Assembly (NCBI RefSeq): GCF_008843165.1
Contig: NZ_CP044427.1
Span: forward strand, 3,224,001-3,288,000
Source of the DNA: Ornithinimicrobium pratense
GTDB lineage: Bacteria; Actinomycetota; Actinomycetes; Actinomycetales; Dermatophilaceae
Direction: 5' to 3'
DNA length: 64,000 nt
This document shows, piece after piece, positions 45,350 to 54,265 of the stretch. Each line of letters begins with the position of its first letter. Within the stretch, counting starts at the first letter, position 1. The notes beneath the pieces are model-generated. The model was not told the DNA's origin. It searched no databases and worked only from the letters and a program-made list of their open reading frames with translations. A program made the position numbers and the translations under genes.

Positions 45350-48300
45350 ATGTCACGCCTGACCGTCTTCAGCGTGCGCAACCGCGCCCTCATCGCCCTC
45401 GCCACCGTCTTCGGGATCCTCGCCGGCCTCTGGTCCGCGTCCGCCCTGCCACGAGAGCTCTTCCCTTCTTTGCAGTTCCCGGTCCTGGTGGTCGCCACGC
45501 CCGTGAGCGGCTCCAGCTCCTCGGTCGTCGAGGAGCAGGTCACCCGGCCGATCGAGACCGCGGCCCAGGGGCTGAACAGCGTGGTCGAGGTGCAGTCCAC
45601 CTCGACCGACGGGTTCTCCTCGGTCGTCATCGAGCTGGACTACGGCACCGACCTGGGCGCGGCCCAGACCGACCTGCAGCGCGCGGTGCTGTCCCTGCCG
45701 CAGCTGCCCGACACGGCCAACCCGCAGATCATCGCTGGCAACCTCGACGACTTCCCGATCATCCAGATGTCGGCCAGTGGCGGTGAGGACGTCAACGGCG
45801 AGGAGCTGGTGGACCGCCTCGAGCGCTTCGTGCTGCCCGAGATCGAGGACCTGGAGGGCGTGCGGTCCGCGACCCTGTCCGGTGTCGCGGACCGGGTGGT
45901 GACCGTCGAGCTGGACGAGGAGGCGGCCCAGGAGGCGGGTGTGTCCGTCTCCGAGGTCGGCCAGGTGCTCCAGGCCAACGGCGTGGTGCTGCCCGGCGGC
46001 CAGGTGCTGCACGGTGAGACCGAGCTGCCGGTCCAGGTCGGCTCGCGGCTGACCAGCGTGGAGGCCATCGCCGAGCTGCCCCTGCTCACCCAGACCACGA
46101 TCGGGGCGCGGACCGCCGCCCAGCAGCAGCAGGCCGCGATCGGAGAGACCGAGCAGGCCGCCCAGGAGGCGGGCGAGGCCGCCGCTGCCGACCCCACGAA
46201 CCCCGAGCTGGCCGGCCAGGCGGCCGCCGCCCAGGCCGCGGCCGAGCAGGCCGCCGCCGGGGCTGTCGAGGTCCCCGAGATCCCCACCCTGGGAGACGTC
46301 GCCGAGGTGAGCCTGCAGGAGCGGCCGGCCACGGCATACACCCGCACCAACGGGGTGGCCTCCGTCGGCCTGGCGATCACCAAGACCCCGGACGGCAACG
46401 CCGTGGAGGTCTCGCACGCGCTGGAGGAGGCGCTGCCCGAGTTGGAGCAGTCGCTGGACGGCGGTGAGCTGGTGACGATCTTCGACCAGGCGCCGTTCAT
46501 CGAGAACTCGATCGAGGACCTGGCCACCGAGGGCCTGCTCGGGCTCGGGTTCGCGGTGCTGGTGGTGCTGGTCTTCCTGCTCTCGGTCCGGCTGACGCTG
46601 GTCACCGCGCTGTCGATCCCGCTGTCGCTGCTGGTGACCCTGATCGGCCTGACCGCGCTGGGCTACAGCCTCAACATCCTGACCCTGGGCGCCCTGACCA
46701 TCGCGGTCGGGCGCGTGGTGGATGACTCCATCGTGGTCATCGAGAACATCAAGCGGCACACGACCCTAGGAGAGGACCGCAGGGACGCGGTCCTCAACGG
46801 GACCCGGGAGGTCGCGGGGGCGATCACCTCGGCGACCGTGGCGACCGTGGCCGTCTTCCTGCCGCTCGGCTTCGTCGGCGGGGCCGTCGGGGAGCTCTTC
46901 CGCCCGTTCGCAGTGACGGTGTCGCTGGCCATGCTGGCCTCGCTGCTGGTCGCGCTGACGATCATCCCGGTCGTGGGCTACTGGCTGCTGGGCACGGCGC
47001 GGCGCGCCGAGCACGCGCCGGAAGCCGCCGACACCAAGCCCGAGGAGCACGCGGAGGCGCGCCCCGCCGAGGACGCGCCGGACCGGCTGCAGCGCGCCTA
47101 CCTGCCCGCGCTCCGGGTCGCGCTCGGGCGGCCGTGGGTGACCCTGGCCCTGGCGGCCGCACTGCTGGCGGGCACGGTGCTCAGTGCCGGCCTGCTGCGC
47201 ACCGACTTCATCGGCGACACCGGCGAGAACACCGTGCAGGCCACCCTGCAGATGCCGGTCGGGACCACCCTTGAGGAGACCGACGAGCAGGCCCGTGAGG
47301 TGGAGGACTGGCTCACGGAGCGCGCCGAGGTGCAGAGCTACCAGGCCACCGTCGGCTCCACCGGCGGCATCGAGGCGGTCTTCACCGGGGCCGGTTCGGG
47401 CACGGCGGCCTTCGCCGTGACCGTCGACGAGGAGGTCAGCGGGCTCACCTTCGGCCAGTCGCTGACCAGCCACTTCGAGCCGCTGCTGCCGGAAGGGGCC
47501 ACCCTCACCGCGAGCGCGGGGCAGGCCGGCCCGGTCGGCAGCAGTCTGTCGATCCGCGTGCAGGCCCAGGACCCCGAGGACCTGCAGGAGACCGCCGAAG
47601 CCGTCACCCAGCTCATGCGTGACGTCGGCGCGGCGGACGTGGTCAACGACCTCGCCGAGACGGTGCCCACCCTGCAGGTGCAGGTCGACCGGGCCGCCGC
47701 TGCCGAGGTCGGGGTGGCCGAGGCCCAGCTCGGTCAGGTCGTCCAGGCGGCCACCGACGGCGCCACCGTGGGGGAGGTCGAGTTCGGCACGCAACAGCTG
47801 GACGTCGTCGTGCTGCACAACTCAGCCTCGGACGTGCAGGCCCTGGAGGAGGTGGAGGTGGCCCGGGACACCGACGGCGAGGCGGTGCTGCTGGGCGAGG
47901 TGGCCGAGCTGGCCATCGTCGAGGAGGCAGCGAGCATCACCCGGGTCGACGGCCTGCGGGCCGCCACGGTGACCGGCACCTCCACCGGCGATGACCTCAG
48001 CGCCGTGACCAGCGACCTGGAGGAGCGGGTCGAGGCGCTCGAGGTGCCGGAGGGCGTGCAGGTGGAGATTGGTGGCGTCAGCGCCGACCAGCAGGAGGCG
48101 TTCTCGGCGCTGGGGCTGGCGCTGCTGGCCGCGGTGGCGATCGTCTACCTGGTCATGGTGGCGACCTTCAACTCCCTGCTGCAGCCGCTCATCCTGCTGG
48201 TGTCTGTGCCGTTCGCCGCGACCGGCTCGATCGGCGCGCTGCTGGTCACGCGACAGGCGTTGGACGTAACCGCGCTCATCGGCTTCCTCATGCTCATCGG

Positions 48301-48613
48301 CATCGTGGTCACCAACGCGATCGTGCTCATCGACCTGGTCAACCAGTACCGCGCCCAGGGCATGGACCGCACCACCGCCGTCATCGAGGGCGCCCGGCAC
48401 CGGCTTCGACCGATCCTGATGACCGCCTTCGCCACCATCCTCGCGCTGGTGCCGATGGCCATCGCGCTCACCGGCGGCAGCGCGTTCATCTCCCAGCCGT
48501 TGGCGATCGTGGTCATCGGTGGGCTGCTCAGCTCCACCCTGCTGACGCTGATCCTGGTGCCCGTGCTCTACGAGCTCGTGGAGCGGGGGGTCACGCGCTT
48601 CTCGCGGAGCTGA
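45350..48613 (+). CDS. RND-family exporter (HAE1/AcrB-like)
   Basis: A 1,087-aa RND transporter. The N-terminal helix with LPRELFPSLQFPVLVVATPVSGSSSSVVEEQVTRPIE is typical of the HAE1/AcrB group, as are the GRVVDDSIVVIENIKRH stretch and the C-terminal LMLIGIVVTNAIVLIDLVNQYRAQGMDRTTAVIEGARHRLRPILMT. Two large extracytoplasmic domains and twelve helices are expected. A Gln/Ala-rich insertion (about 258-305) interrupts the first porter domain. Actinobacteria lack an AcrA/TolC context, so it may act alone. Regulated probably by the divergent MarR. Confidence 0.92.
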   Translation: MSRLTVFSVRNRALIALATVFGILAGLWSASALPRELFPSLQFPVLVVATPVSGSSSSVVEEQVTRPIETAAQGLNSVVEVQSTSTDGFSSVVIELDYGTDLGAAQTDLQRAVLSLPQLPDTANPQIIAGNLDDFPIIQMSASGGEDVNGEELVDRLERFVLPEIEDLEGVRSATLSGVADRVVTVELDEEAAQEAGVSVSEVGQVLQANGVVLPGGQVLHGETELPVQVGSRLTSVEAIAELPLLTQTTIGARTAAQQQQAAIGETEQAAQEAGEAAAADPTNPELAGQAAAAQAAAEQAAAGAVEVPEIPTLGDVAEVSLQERPATAYTRTNGVASVGLAITKTPDGNAVEVSHALEEALPELEQSLDGGELVTIFDQAPFIENSIEDLATEGLLGLGFAVLVVLVFLLSVRLTLVTALSIPLSLLVTLIGLTALGYSLNILTLGALTIAVGRVVDDSIVVIENIKRHTTLGEDRRDAVLNGTREVAGAITSATVATVAVFLPLGFVGGAVGELFRPFAVTVSLAMLASLLVALTIIPVVGYWLLGTARRAEHAPEAADTKPEEHAEARPAEDAPDRLQRAYLPALRVALGRPWVTLALAAALLAGTVLSAGLLRTDFIGDTGENTVQATLQMPVGTTLEETDEQAREVEDWLTERAEVQSYQATVGSTGGIEAVFTGAGSGTAAFAVTVDEEVSGLTFGQSLTSHFEPLLPEGATLTASAGQAGPVGSSLSIRVQAQDPEDLQETAEAVTQLMRDVGAADVVNDLAETVPTLQVQVDRAAAAEVGVAEAQLGQVVQAATDGATVGEVEFGTQQLDVVVLHNSASDVQALEEVEVARDTDGEAVLLGEVAELAIVEEAASITRVDGLRAATVTGTSTGDDLSAVTSDLEERVEALEVPEGVQVEIGGVSADQQEAFSALGLALLAAVAIVYLVMVATFNSLLQPLILLVSVPFAATGSIGALLVTRQALDVTALIGFLMLIGIVVTNAIVLIDLVNQYRAQGMDRTTAVIEGARHRLRPILMTAFATILALVPMAIALTGGSAFISQPLAIVVIGGLLSSTLLTLILVPVLYELVERGVTRFSRS

Positions 48614-48628
48614 CTGCCGGTGTGCCAT

Positions 48629-48658
48629 GTCGCGGCGTCCCGTCCGGGACGCGGCGAC
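48629..48658. terminator. bidirectional terminator hairpin
   Basis: A 13-bp stem with one mismatch (GTCGCGGCGTCCC with GGGACGCGGCGAC, loop GTCC) lies between the convergent RND exporter (stop 48613) and zwf (stop 48667). Confidence 0.7.
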
Positions 48659-48666
48659 GTCGCCCC

Positions 48667-50049
48667 TTAACGCGGCGGGATCGTGCCCCAGCCCTCGGGG
48701 CCTTGGGAGCCGGCCGGGTACACCTCGAGCGGGACCTCGTCGTTGCGCCAGGCGGTAAGGACCGGCTCGACGAGCTCCCACATCAGCTCGGCGGCGTCGC
48801 CGCGGATCGACAGCAGCGGGTTGCTGTCCAGGATCCCGGCGAGCACCTCTCCGTAGGGCCGCATACGGGGCTGGCCGAGCGTGGTGTGCAGCTGGGCCTG
48901 CTCCAGGTCGAAGGGGTCGCCCTCGGCGTTCACCGACACATCGAGGGTGACCGCCCCTGGGCGCAGCTGGAGGACCAGCCGGTCCGGGGCACCGCAGTCC
49001 CGCAGCCCGTCCGGGATGTGCGCCGGCTCGCGGAAGGTGACGGTGATCTCCTTGTGCGGCACCCCCAGCGCCTTGCCGCTGCGCAGCAGGAAGGGCACGC
49101 CGGCCCAGCGCTGGTTGCGGATCTCCACCACCAGCTCGGCGAGGGTCTCGGTGCCCCGCTCAGGATCCACCCCCTCCTCGTCCACGTAGTCGGGAACATC
49201 CCGGTCCCCGATCCGGCCTGCGGTGTACCGGGCCCGCCGTGAAGCGGTCCGCGGGTCGCCGCCCCACAGCCGGGTGGCCCGCAGCACCTGCGACTTCAGC
49301 GAGCGCATCTCCTCGGCGTCCAGCGAGGCCGGGCTCTCCATGGCGAACATGGCCAGCACCTGCAGCAGGTGCGACTGGGTCATGTCGATCAGCGCCCCGG
49401 CCTTGTCGTAGTAGCCGGCCCGCCCCTCCAGGGCGAGGTCCTCGTCATACTCGATCTCGACCTTGGCGATGTGGTCCGCGCTCCACAGCGGCTGGAAGAT
49501 CCGGTTGGCGAAGCGCAGCCCGAGCAGGTTCAGCACGGTGTTGACGCCGAGGAAGTGGTCGATCCGATGGATCTGCTCCTCCGCCACCACCTGCGTGGCC
49601 TGCGCGTTGAGCTCGCGGGCCGAGGCCAGGTCGTGGCCGAACGGCTTCTCCATCGCCAGGCGGGTCCCCTCGGGCACGCCGATCCGCTCCAGCAGCGCGC
49701 AGACGCCCACCGTGACCTGCGGCGGCAGCGCGAAGTAGATCACCAGGGACCCGGGCACCGAGCCGATCAGCTCGCGCAGCTGGTCCTCGTCCAGTGCGTC
49801 GGTCCGCTGGTATGCAGTCTGTCCAACCACCCGGTCGACCGCCCCCTGCGGCGCCTCGGCCTCGACGAACGACTCCCGCACCCTCTGCGCCCACTCGTGT
49901 TGGGACAGCTCGGCCCGGTCGGCACCGACCACCCGCACCTGCCGGTCCGGCTCGACCTTGAGCAGGGAGCCCAGGCCCGGCAGGAGCAGGCGGCGGGTGA
50001 GGTCGCCGGAGGCGCCGAGGATGAGCAGCGTGGTGGGTTGGTCCGTCAT
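48667..50049 (-). CDS. zwf: glucose-6-phosphate dehydrogenase
   Basis: A 460-aa enzyme that oxidises glucose-6-phosphate to 6-phosphogluconolactone, entry to the pentose phosphate pathway. The dinucleotide site GASGDLTRR opens the protein, EKPFGHDLASA follows, and the active-site RIDHFLGVNTVLNLL lies near residue 161. The motif is RIDHFLG instead of the usual RIDHYLG. ATG 50049 begins just before the nucleotide-binding strand. It stands alone here; in many actinobacteria the main zwf is linked to tal and opcA, so this may be a second copy. Confidence 0.92.
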   Translation of the reverse strand: MTDQPTTLLILGASGDLTRRLLLPGLGSLLKVEPDRQVRVVGADRAELSQHEWAQRVRESFVEAEAPQGAVDRVVGQTAYQRTDALDEDQLRELIGSVPGSLVIYFALPPQVTVGVCALLERIGVPEGTRLAMEKPFGHDLASARELNAQATQVVAEEQIHRIDHFLGVNTVLNLLGLRFANRIFQPLWSADHIAKVEIEYDEDLALEGRAGYYDKAGALIDMTQSHLLQVLAMFAMESPASLDAEEMRSLKSQVLRATRLWGGDPRTASRRARYTAGRIGDRDVPDYVDEEGVDPERGTETLAELVVEIRNQRWAGVPFLLRSGKALGVPHKEITVTFREPAHIPDGLRDCGAPDRLVLQLRPGAVTLDVSVNAEGDPFDLEQAQLHTTLGQPRMRPYGEVLAGILDSNPLLSIRGDAAELMWELVEPVLTAWRNDEVPLEVYPAGSQGPEGWGTIPPR

Positions 50050-50107
50050 ACCGGCAGGGTATGCGGGTGCGGGTCCGGCCGGGTCCTCGACGTACCCTGG
50101 AGCCATC

Positions 50108-50620
50108 GTGAGCAGCCCCTCCTCATGGCGTCTGGAAGACATCGCCCTCGGCGTCTTCGTGGCCTTCTTCTTCGGTTCGATGGCGCGCGGCCAGGCCATC
50201 TACTGGCTCGCCCGTGTCAGCACCGACCGCGCGCTGGCCTTCGGCGAGCCCGAGGAGGGCTGGCGTCGGCGCATCTATCGGTGGCTGCACAGCGACCGCG
50301 TCGCCCACGCCCGCGCCGCGCTGGCGAAGTGGGGCTGGCCGCTGGTGCCGTTCGCCTACCTCACCGTGGGCTTCCAGTCGATGGTGATGGCGGCGGCCGG
50401 AATGGTCCGCATGTCCTGGAAGGTCTTCACCCTGGCGCAGGTGCCGGGGGCGATCGCGTGGGCGCTGATCTACACCACGGTGGGCTTCGCCTTCTGGGGC
50501 GCGTTCTTCGCCGCAGTGCGGGGCAACCCGGTCTGGGTCGTGCTGCTCCTCGCGGTGGCGACCGTGGCCGTGCTTCTCGCGCGCCGCCGACGTCCCCGCC
50601 TGAGCGCCCCGCCCGCCTGA
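50108..50620 (+). CDS. DedA/VTT-domain-like small membrane protein
   Basis: A 170-aa membrane protein resembling the core of DedA (SNARE-associated) proteins: FVAFFFGSMARGQAIYWLAR, a long cytoplasmic helix with LAKWGWPLVPFAYLTVGFQSMVMAAAGMVRMSWKVFTLAQVPGAIAWALIYTTVG, then a final helix and basic tail. DedA proteins flip or translocate lipids such as undecaprenyl phosphate. It is shorter than typical DedA proteins. GTG 50108 is taken as start; no strong ribosome-binding site. Divergent from zwf. Confidence 0.72.
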   Translation: MSSPSSWRLEDIALGVFVAFFFGSMARGQAIYWLARVSTDRALAFGEPEEGWRRRIYRWLHSDRVAHARAALAKWGWPLVPFAYLTVGFQSMVMAAAGMVRMSWKVFTLAQVPGAIAWALIYTTVGFAFWGAFFAAVRGNPVWVVLLLAVATVAVLLARRRRPRLSAPPA

Positions 50621-50648
50621 CCACCCCGAGCCACGCAGGGCGCCGGTG

Positions 50649-51236
50649 CTACTTGCCGGTCTCCTCGGCGATCGCCACGAAGTTCGCCCGGGTGTGACCG
50701 TCGGCGCGCTGGCCGAGGGACTCATCGCAGGTGATGAGGGCGACCCGGGCGACCTCGTCCTGGTTGTCCCAGACCTGGGGCATCCGCTGCAGGCCTTCCT
50801 TGGAGACCTGCTGGGTGCGTCTGACCACGAACTCGCGGGTGTCACCGTTGCCGTAGCCGATGGAGACGATGTCGCCGACGGTCACCTCGCCGAGGTCGTA
50901 GAAGACGTCGGGCTCGTCGTAGTAGGTCACGTGGCCGGCGATCACCGCGGTCCCGACCCGTCCCGGGACGACCCGGCCGGAACCGACGTGCCAGATCACA
51001 TCACCCTGGTCCGGGTTGATCGTGCCCTGCGGGGTCAGCCCCTCGGGTTTGATCGGCTCCTGGTCCAGGCCCGCCGACTCCACGCTCACCCAGGCCGGGG
51101 CATCCGGTCCCTCGGCCGTGATGGGGCGCGCGGAGGTCCCCTCGATCGCGCCGACGGCCTGCACGGCCAGCGTGCTCACGCCGAAGGTGGCGATCAGCAG
51201 GCCGGTCGGGACGAGAAGGCGGTGTCCTCGGCTCAT
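50649..51236 (-). CDS. class E/F-like sortase
   Basis: A 195-aa sortase. An N-terminal anchor (LLVPTGLLIATFGVSTLAVQAVG), catalytic His near 102 (AVIAGHVTYYDEPDVFYDL), Cys near 169 (ALITCDES) and Arg in GHTRANFVAIAE. The ITC and short length fit the class E/F group of actinobacteria. It anchors surface proteins to peptidoglycan by cleaving a sorting motif. ATG 51236 is preferred over an upstream start because the anchor then begins properly. It follows the surface-protein gene with a 55-nt gap, so a single transcript is likely. Confidence 0.88.
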   Translation of the reverse strand: MSRGHRLLVPTGLLIATFGVSTLAVQAVGAIEGTSARPITAEGPDAPAWVSVESAGLDQEPIKPEGLTPQGTINPDQGDVIWHVGSGRVVPGRVGTAVIAGHVTYYDEPDVFYDLGEVTVGDIVSIGYGNGDTREFVVRRTQQVSKEGLQRMPQVWDNQDEVARVALITCDESLGQRADGHTRANFVAIAEETGK

Positions 51237-51291
51237 GGTGTCCTGGGTGTCGGCCCGGGTCGGCCCGGGGTGTCTGTCCGGCCGCGCACCC

Positions 51292-51954
51292 TCAGGCGCG
51301 GCGACGCAGGGCGAAGCCGGTGATGCCGACGCCAGCGAGTGCGAGTGCGGCGCCACCGATCAGGCCGAGGTTGGCACCGGACATGCTGCTCGGGCCGTCG
51401 GTCTCTACCGGCGGGCCGCTGGCCTGGTCGGCGTCCTCGTCGTCAGCGTCGGTCGCGTCATCGTCGGTCGCGTCATCGTCGGTCGCGTCATCGTCGGTCG
51501 CGTCATCGTCAGTCGCGTCATCGTCAGTCGCGTCGTCCTCGGTGCTCTCGTCGGCGTCGTCCCCGGGATCAGCCGGCGCGGCCTCGCCCGCCGGAACCCC
51601 CTGGCAGACGACGGCCCGCTCGATGCTCTCGCCGCTGCTGGAGGAGTAGATGTGGTCCTCGCCGAAGCCCAGGAACGGGGAGTGCTCGGCGGTCCCGTTG
51701 GTGAGCTCCAGCGCGACACCCATGAACTCGTTGTCGCCCTGCAGCAAGGGCGACCACTGCTGCTCGCTGATGAAGACGCTGCTCTCTCCGCCGGGAATCG
51801 TGGAGACGAGGCAGCTGACGTCGGAGTAGCCGGACAGCTCGGTGAAGCGGTCCGCCCAGTCGTCGGGTGGTGTGGTGGCCAGGGCCGGCCCGGCGGAGAG
51901 CAGGACGGCACTGGTGCCGGCAGCGAGCGCGAGCCTGAAGGTGGTGCGGCGCAT
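51292..51954 (-). CDS. putative sortase-associated surface protein with acidic repeats
   Basis: A 220-aa exported protein: signal peptide (MRRTTFRLALAAGTSAVLLSAGPALA), a domain of about 100 residues with two Cys, a stalk of five DDATD-type repeats encoded by a 15-bp tandem repeat, and a C-terminal membrane segment followed by RRRA. This layout is that of a sortase substrate, and a sortase gene follows, but no LPXTG or LAXTG is visible; the sequence before the helix is GPSSMSGANLGL. ATG 51954 follows AAAGGAA. The N-terminal domain is not recognised. It could also be a simple tail-anchored lipoprotein-like protein. Confidence 0.75.
   Translation of the reverse strand: MRRTTFRLALAAGTSAVLLSAGPALATTPPDDWADRFTELSGYSDVSCLVSTIPGGESSVFISEQQWSPLLQGDNEFMGVALELTNGTAEHSPFLGFGEDHIYSSSSGESIERAVVCQGVPAGEAAPADPGDDADESTEDDATDDDATDDDATDDDATDDDATDDDATDADDEDADQASGPPVETDGPSSMSGANLGLIGGAALALAGVGITGFALRRRA
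51451..51540 (-). repeat. 15-bp tandem repeat encoding the DDATD stalk
   Basis: GGTCGCGTCATCGTC is repeated five times with one variable base at each unit start (51451, 51466, 51481, 51496, 51511) plus a degenerate sixth at 51526. Each unit encodes five residues of the acidic stalk; copy-number change would alter stalk length in frame. Confidence 0.9.
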
Positions 51955-52020
51955 TGTCACGGTTCCTTTCATGGCGAACGCGCGGTTCCTCCGCGGTCCT
52001 GCGTCCATCGTGCGCGAGTC

Positions 52021-52049
52021 ACAATAATCACTTCAAGCACAGATGTCAC
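52021..52049 (-). promoter_or_regulatory. sigma-70-like promoter of the surface protein/sortase unit
   Basis: On the minus strand, GTGACA (52049-52044) and TATTGT (52026-52021) are separated by 17 bp. It lies 67 bp upstream of the surface-protein start in a locally AT-rich stretch, the best promoter match in the window. Confidence 0.6.
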
Positions 52050-52343
52050 TCATGTAACTCTGAGCGCATAAGCACCATAGCCGAGGGCGCACGGTGGGTC
52101 ACCGCCCGACACGGCGTGTCGGTCGGACGGATCGAGAGCCACCCGTCACTACCACCCGCGGAGTCGGGAGGGCTACTGAGGTAGATCGGTGCCGCCACGG
52201 CGACACTGACCCACCTCATTCCCGAGACTTCAGGGGTGGGACGGGGCTCGTGTCCCGCGTGTGGTGGATGGGCTCGAGGTGCACGAGACTGCAGGGGCCG
52301 CCGGCCCGGCCGGTGCGAGCCCCTGGCGCTAACCTTGCGGCCC
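52050..52343. other. intergenic region upstream of the acidic coiled-coil gene
   Basis: A divergent intergenic stretch with no convincing gene. It holds a perfect hairpin CCGACAC-GGC-GTGTCGG at 52106-52122. GTCAC and GTAAC boxes near 52045-52058 lie beside the minus-strand promoter. No clear plus-strand promoter is seen. Confidence 0.4.
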
Positions 52344-53408
52344 ATGGAGGAGGACGGCGCCGAGAGCGACGCGCTGCAACAGGCGGCGTGGGAGGTGTAT
52401 GGCGTCGCGCCCGCCGACTTCGTGGCCACCCGGACCCGGTGGGTCAAGGAGCTGCGGTCGCGCAAACAGCGCGACGCGGCGAAGTCTGTCGCTGCCCTCC
52501 GCAAGCCGTCGGTCTCCGCAGCAGCCATCAATGCGCTCGTGCGGGCCCAGGATCCGGCGGCCGATCGGCTGCGCGACGTCGGGACGCGCATGCGGCACGC
52601 TCAGTCCGCGCTGGACACCGCGGGCCTGGCCGCGTTGCGGGGTGAGCGCGACGCGGTGCTGCACGACTGGGTGGAGGCCGCGCGCGCACACGCGACCGGG
52701 CCATTGACGGCCGCGGTGGAGGCCGAGGTGCGGGACACCGCTGTGGCGGCCCTCGCGGACGGCGCCGCGACGGAGGTGGTGCTCAGCGGCACGTTGACCC
52801 GCGGCCTCTCCTACAGCGGCTTTGGGGAGGTGGATGTCAGCGACGCCGTCGCCCGCACCAGCACCGGCGTCGTCCTGACCCGGATCGAGGGCGGCGGTGG
52901 AGACAGCGCCACGGACGAGGCGGGGGGCGAAAAGGACGACCTCGGCGAGGAGGACGAGGCCGACCTCGGCGAGGACGACCCAGAGGACGAGGCCGATCTT
53001 GACGAGGAGGACGAGGCCGACTTCAGCGCTGCGGGGGACGAGGAGGACGACCCAGAGGACGACGAGGACGATCTCGACGAGGAGGACGACCTCTCGGCCG
53101 AGAAAGGCCTGGCCCAGCTGGAGGAGACACTGGCAGAGGCCGAGGAGCAGGTGACCGCGGCTAGGCGGGAGCGGCGGTCGCTCCTTGAGGCTGCGAGCGT
53201 TGCGGCCGCCCGGGTGGAAGAGGCCGCGGACGGGCTGGCGCAGGCCAGGCAGCTCCTGGCCCGGGCCGAGAAGGAGGCCAAGCACGCGGAGGCGGAGGAC
53301 GAGCAGGCCCGTGCGGCATTAGAGCTCGCCGACGAGGCTCTGACAGCCGCGCGGGAGCGTCGCGCCCAGGCCCGCACGGCGCTAGAGGAAGCCGAAGACG
53401 CCGACTGA
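52344..53408 (+). CDS. acidic coiled-coil protein of unknown function
   Basis: A 354-aa cytosolic protein in three parts. Residues 1-180 are a helical globular domain (WEVYGVAPADFVATRTRWVKELRSRKQRDAAKSVAALRKPSVSAAAINAL) with basic clusters, of a kind I have seen in actinobacterial hypothetical proteins but cannot name. Residues about 190-255 are almost all Asp/Glu with repeated DEEDEAD-type stretches. The rest is a long Ala/Glu/Arg coiled coil. The N-terminal basic part and acidic linker may suggest nucleic acid or chromosome association; this is speculation. ATG 52344 starts the conserved part. Convergent with bioY across a type B repeat. Confidence 0.7.
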   Translation: MEEDGAESDALQQAAWEVYGVAPADFVATRTRWVKELRSRKQRDAAKSVAALRKPSVSAAAINALVRAQDPAADRLRDVGTRMRHAQSALDTAGLAALRGERDAVLHDWVEAARAHATGPLTAAVEAEVRDTAVAALADGAATEVVLSGTLTRGLSYSGFGEVDVSDAVARTSTGVVLTRIEGGGGDSATDEAGGEKDDLGEEDEADLGEDDPEDEADLDEEDEADFSAAGDEEDDPEDDEDDLDEEDDLSAEKGLAQLEETLAEAEEQVTAARRERRSLLEAASVAAARVEEAADGLAQARQLLARAEKEAKHAEAEDEQARAALELADEALTAARERRAQARTALEEAEDAD

Positions 53409-53425
53409 CCCGCAGGATCCCCCGC

Positions 53426-53480
53426 CCTGTCGCGCCTCGCGGCGTGCTTCAGTCGGGCCTCATGCAGGTTCTGTCGGGGG
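53426..53480 (+). repeat. type B 22-bp repeats, degenerate
   Basis: GGCGTGCTTCAGTCGGGCC at 53441 and GCAGGTTCTGTCGGGG at 53464 are 22 bp apart when aligned, with a degenerate unit (CTGTCGCGCCTCGC) near 53427. It lies in the gap between the convergent coiled-coil gene and bioY. Confidence 0.6.
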
Positions 53481-53488
53481 GTGGTGGG

Positions 53489-54097
53489 TCAGCGCCGGGC
53501 GTCGAGCGCCCGGATGGCCTGCCAGGCCAGCGGGAAGATCGCCGCGGCGATCGCGGCCTTGATCAGCCCTGGCACGACGAACGGGGTGATCCCGACCGCG
53601 GCGATCGCCGCCAGGTCAGTCAGGCCGAGCACAGCCGCGAGGTAGGGCACGCCCACGACGAACGGGGCCACGGTGGCCAGCGTGAAACCGGCCATGGCCA
53701 GCAACACGTTGCGGTCCCAGGCACGCTCGGCGGCCCAGCCAGCGATCGCGGCAGCAGCGACGAAGCCGATGATGAAGCCGAAGGACGGGGCAAGCACATA
53801 GGCGGGACCACCCATCCCCCCGGCGAAGATCGGGGCCCCCGCGAGGCCGGCCAGCAGGTAAGCGCTCAGGGCCGCGGCCCCGCGGCGCATCCCGAGGGCG
53901 CCGCCGACCAGCATGACGCCCAGGGTCTGCCCGGTGATCGGGACCGGGCCGATGCGCCAACTGGCCTGGGCGAGCAGCGCCACCACGGCCGCGCCGGTCA
54001 CGACGACGGCGACGTCCACCAGGGCGGTGCGACGCGGCAGGAGACGGTCGGCGAGGACGCCCGCCGACGGGCGTACGGCAAGGGATGCACCTGACAT
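53489..54097 (-). CDS. bioY: BioY biotin transporter S component
   Basis: A 202-aa integral membrane protein with six helices. The BioY pattern GPVPITGQTLGVMLVGGALGMRRGAAALSAYLLAGLAGAPIFAGGMGGPAYVLAPSFGFIIGFV is unmistakable. It is the substrate-binding subunit of an ECF transporter for biotin; no BioM/BioN genes are adjacent, so it either uses shared energising modules or works alone. ATG 54097 is the first start before the first helix. Longer open frames upstream are unrelated. Confidence 0.93.
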   Translation of the reverse strand: MSGASLAVRPSAGVLADRLLPRRTALVDVAVVVTGAAVVALLAQASWRIGPVPITGQTLGVMLVGGALGMRRGAAALSAYLLAGLAGAPIFAGGMGGPAYVLAPSFGFIIGFVAAAAIAGWAAERAWDRNVLLAMAGFTLATVAPFVVGVPYLAAVLGLTDLAAIAAVGITPFVVPGLIKAAIAAAIFPLAWQAIRALDARR

Positions 54098-54265
54098 GGA
54101 CGCAAGAGTGCCACAACGCGACCCGGCCCAGGCGAGCGGCCGACAACGCGCCCGGGCCGGGCGGGTGGCCGACCGGGCGGAGAACCGCATACGCTGGGGA
54201 CACGCCGGCGCCGGTCCCCCTCCGGGTCCGGCGTCGTCCTTGTTCGGACCTTCGAGGATGGACCT

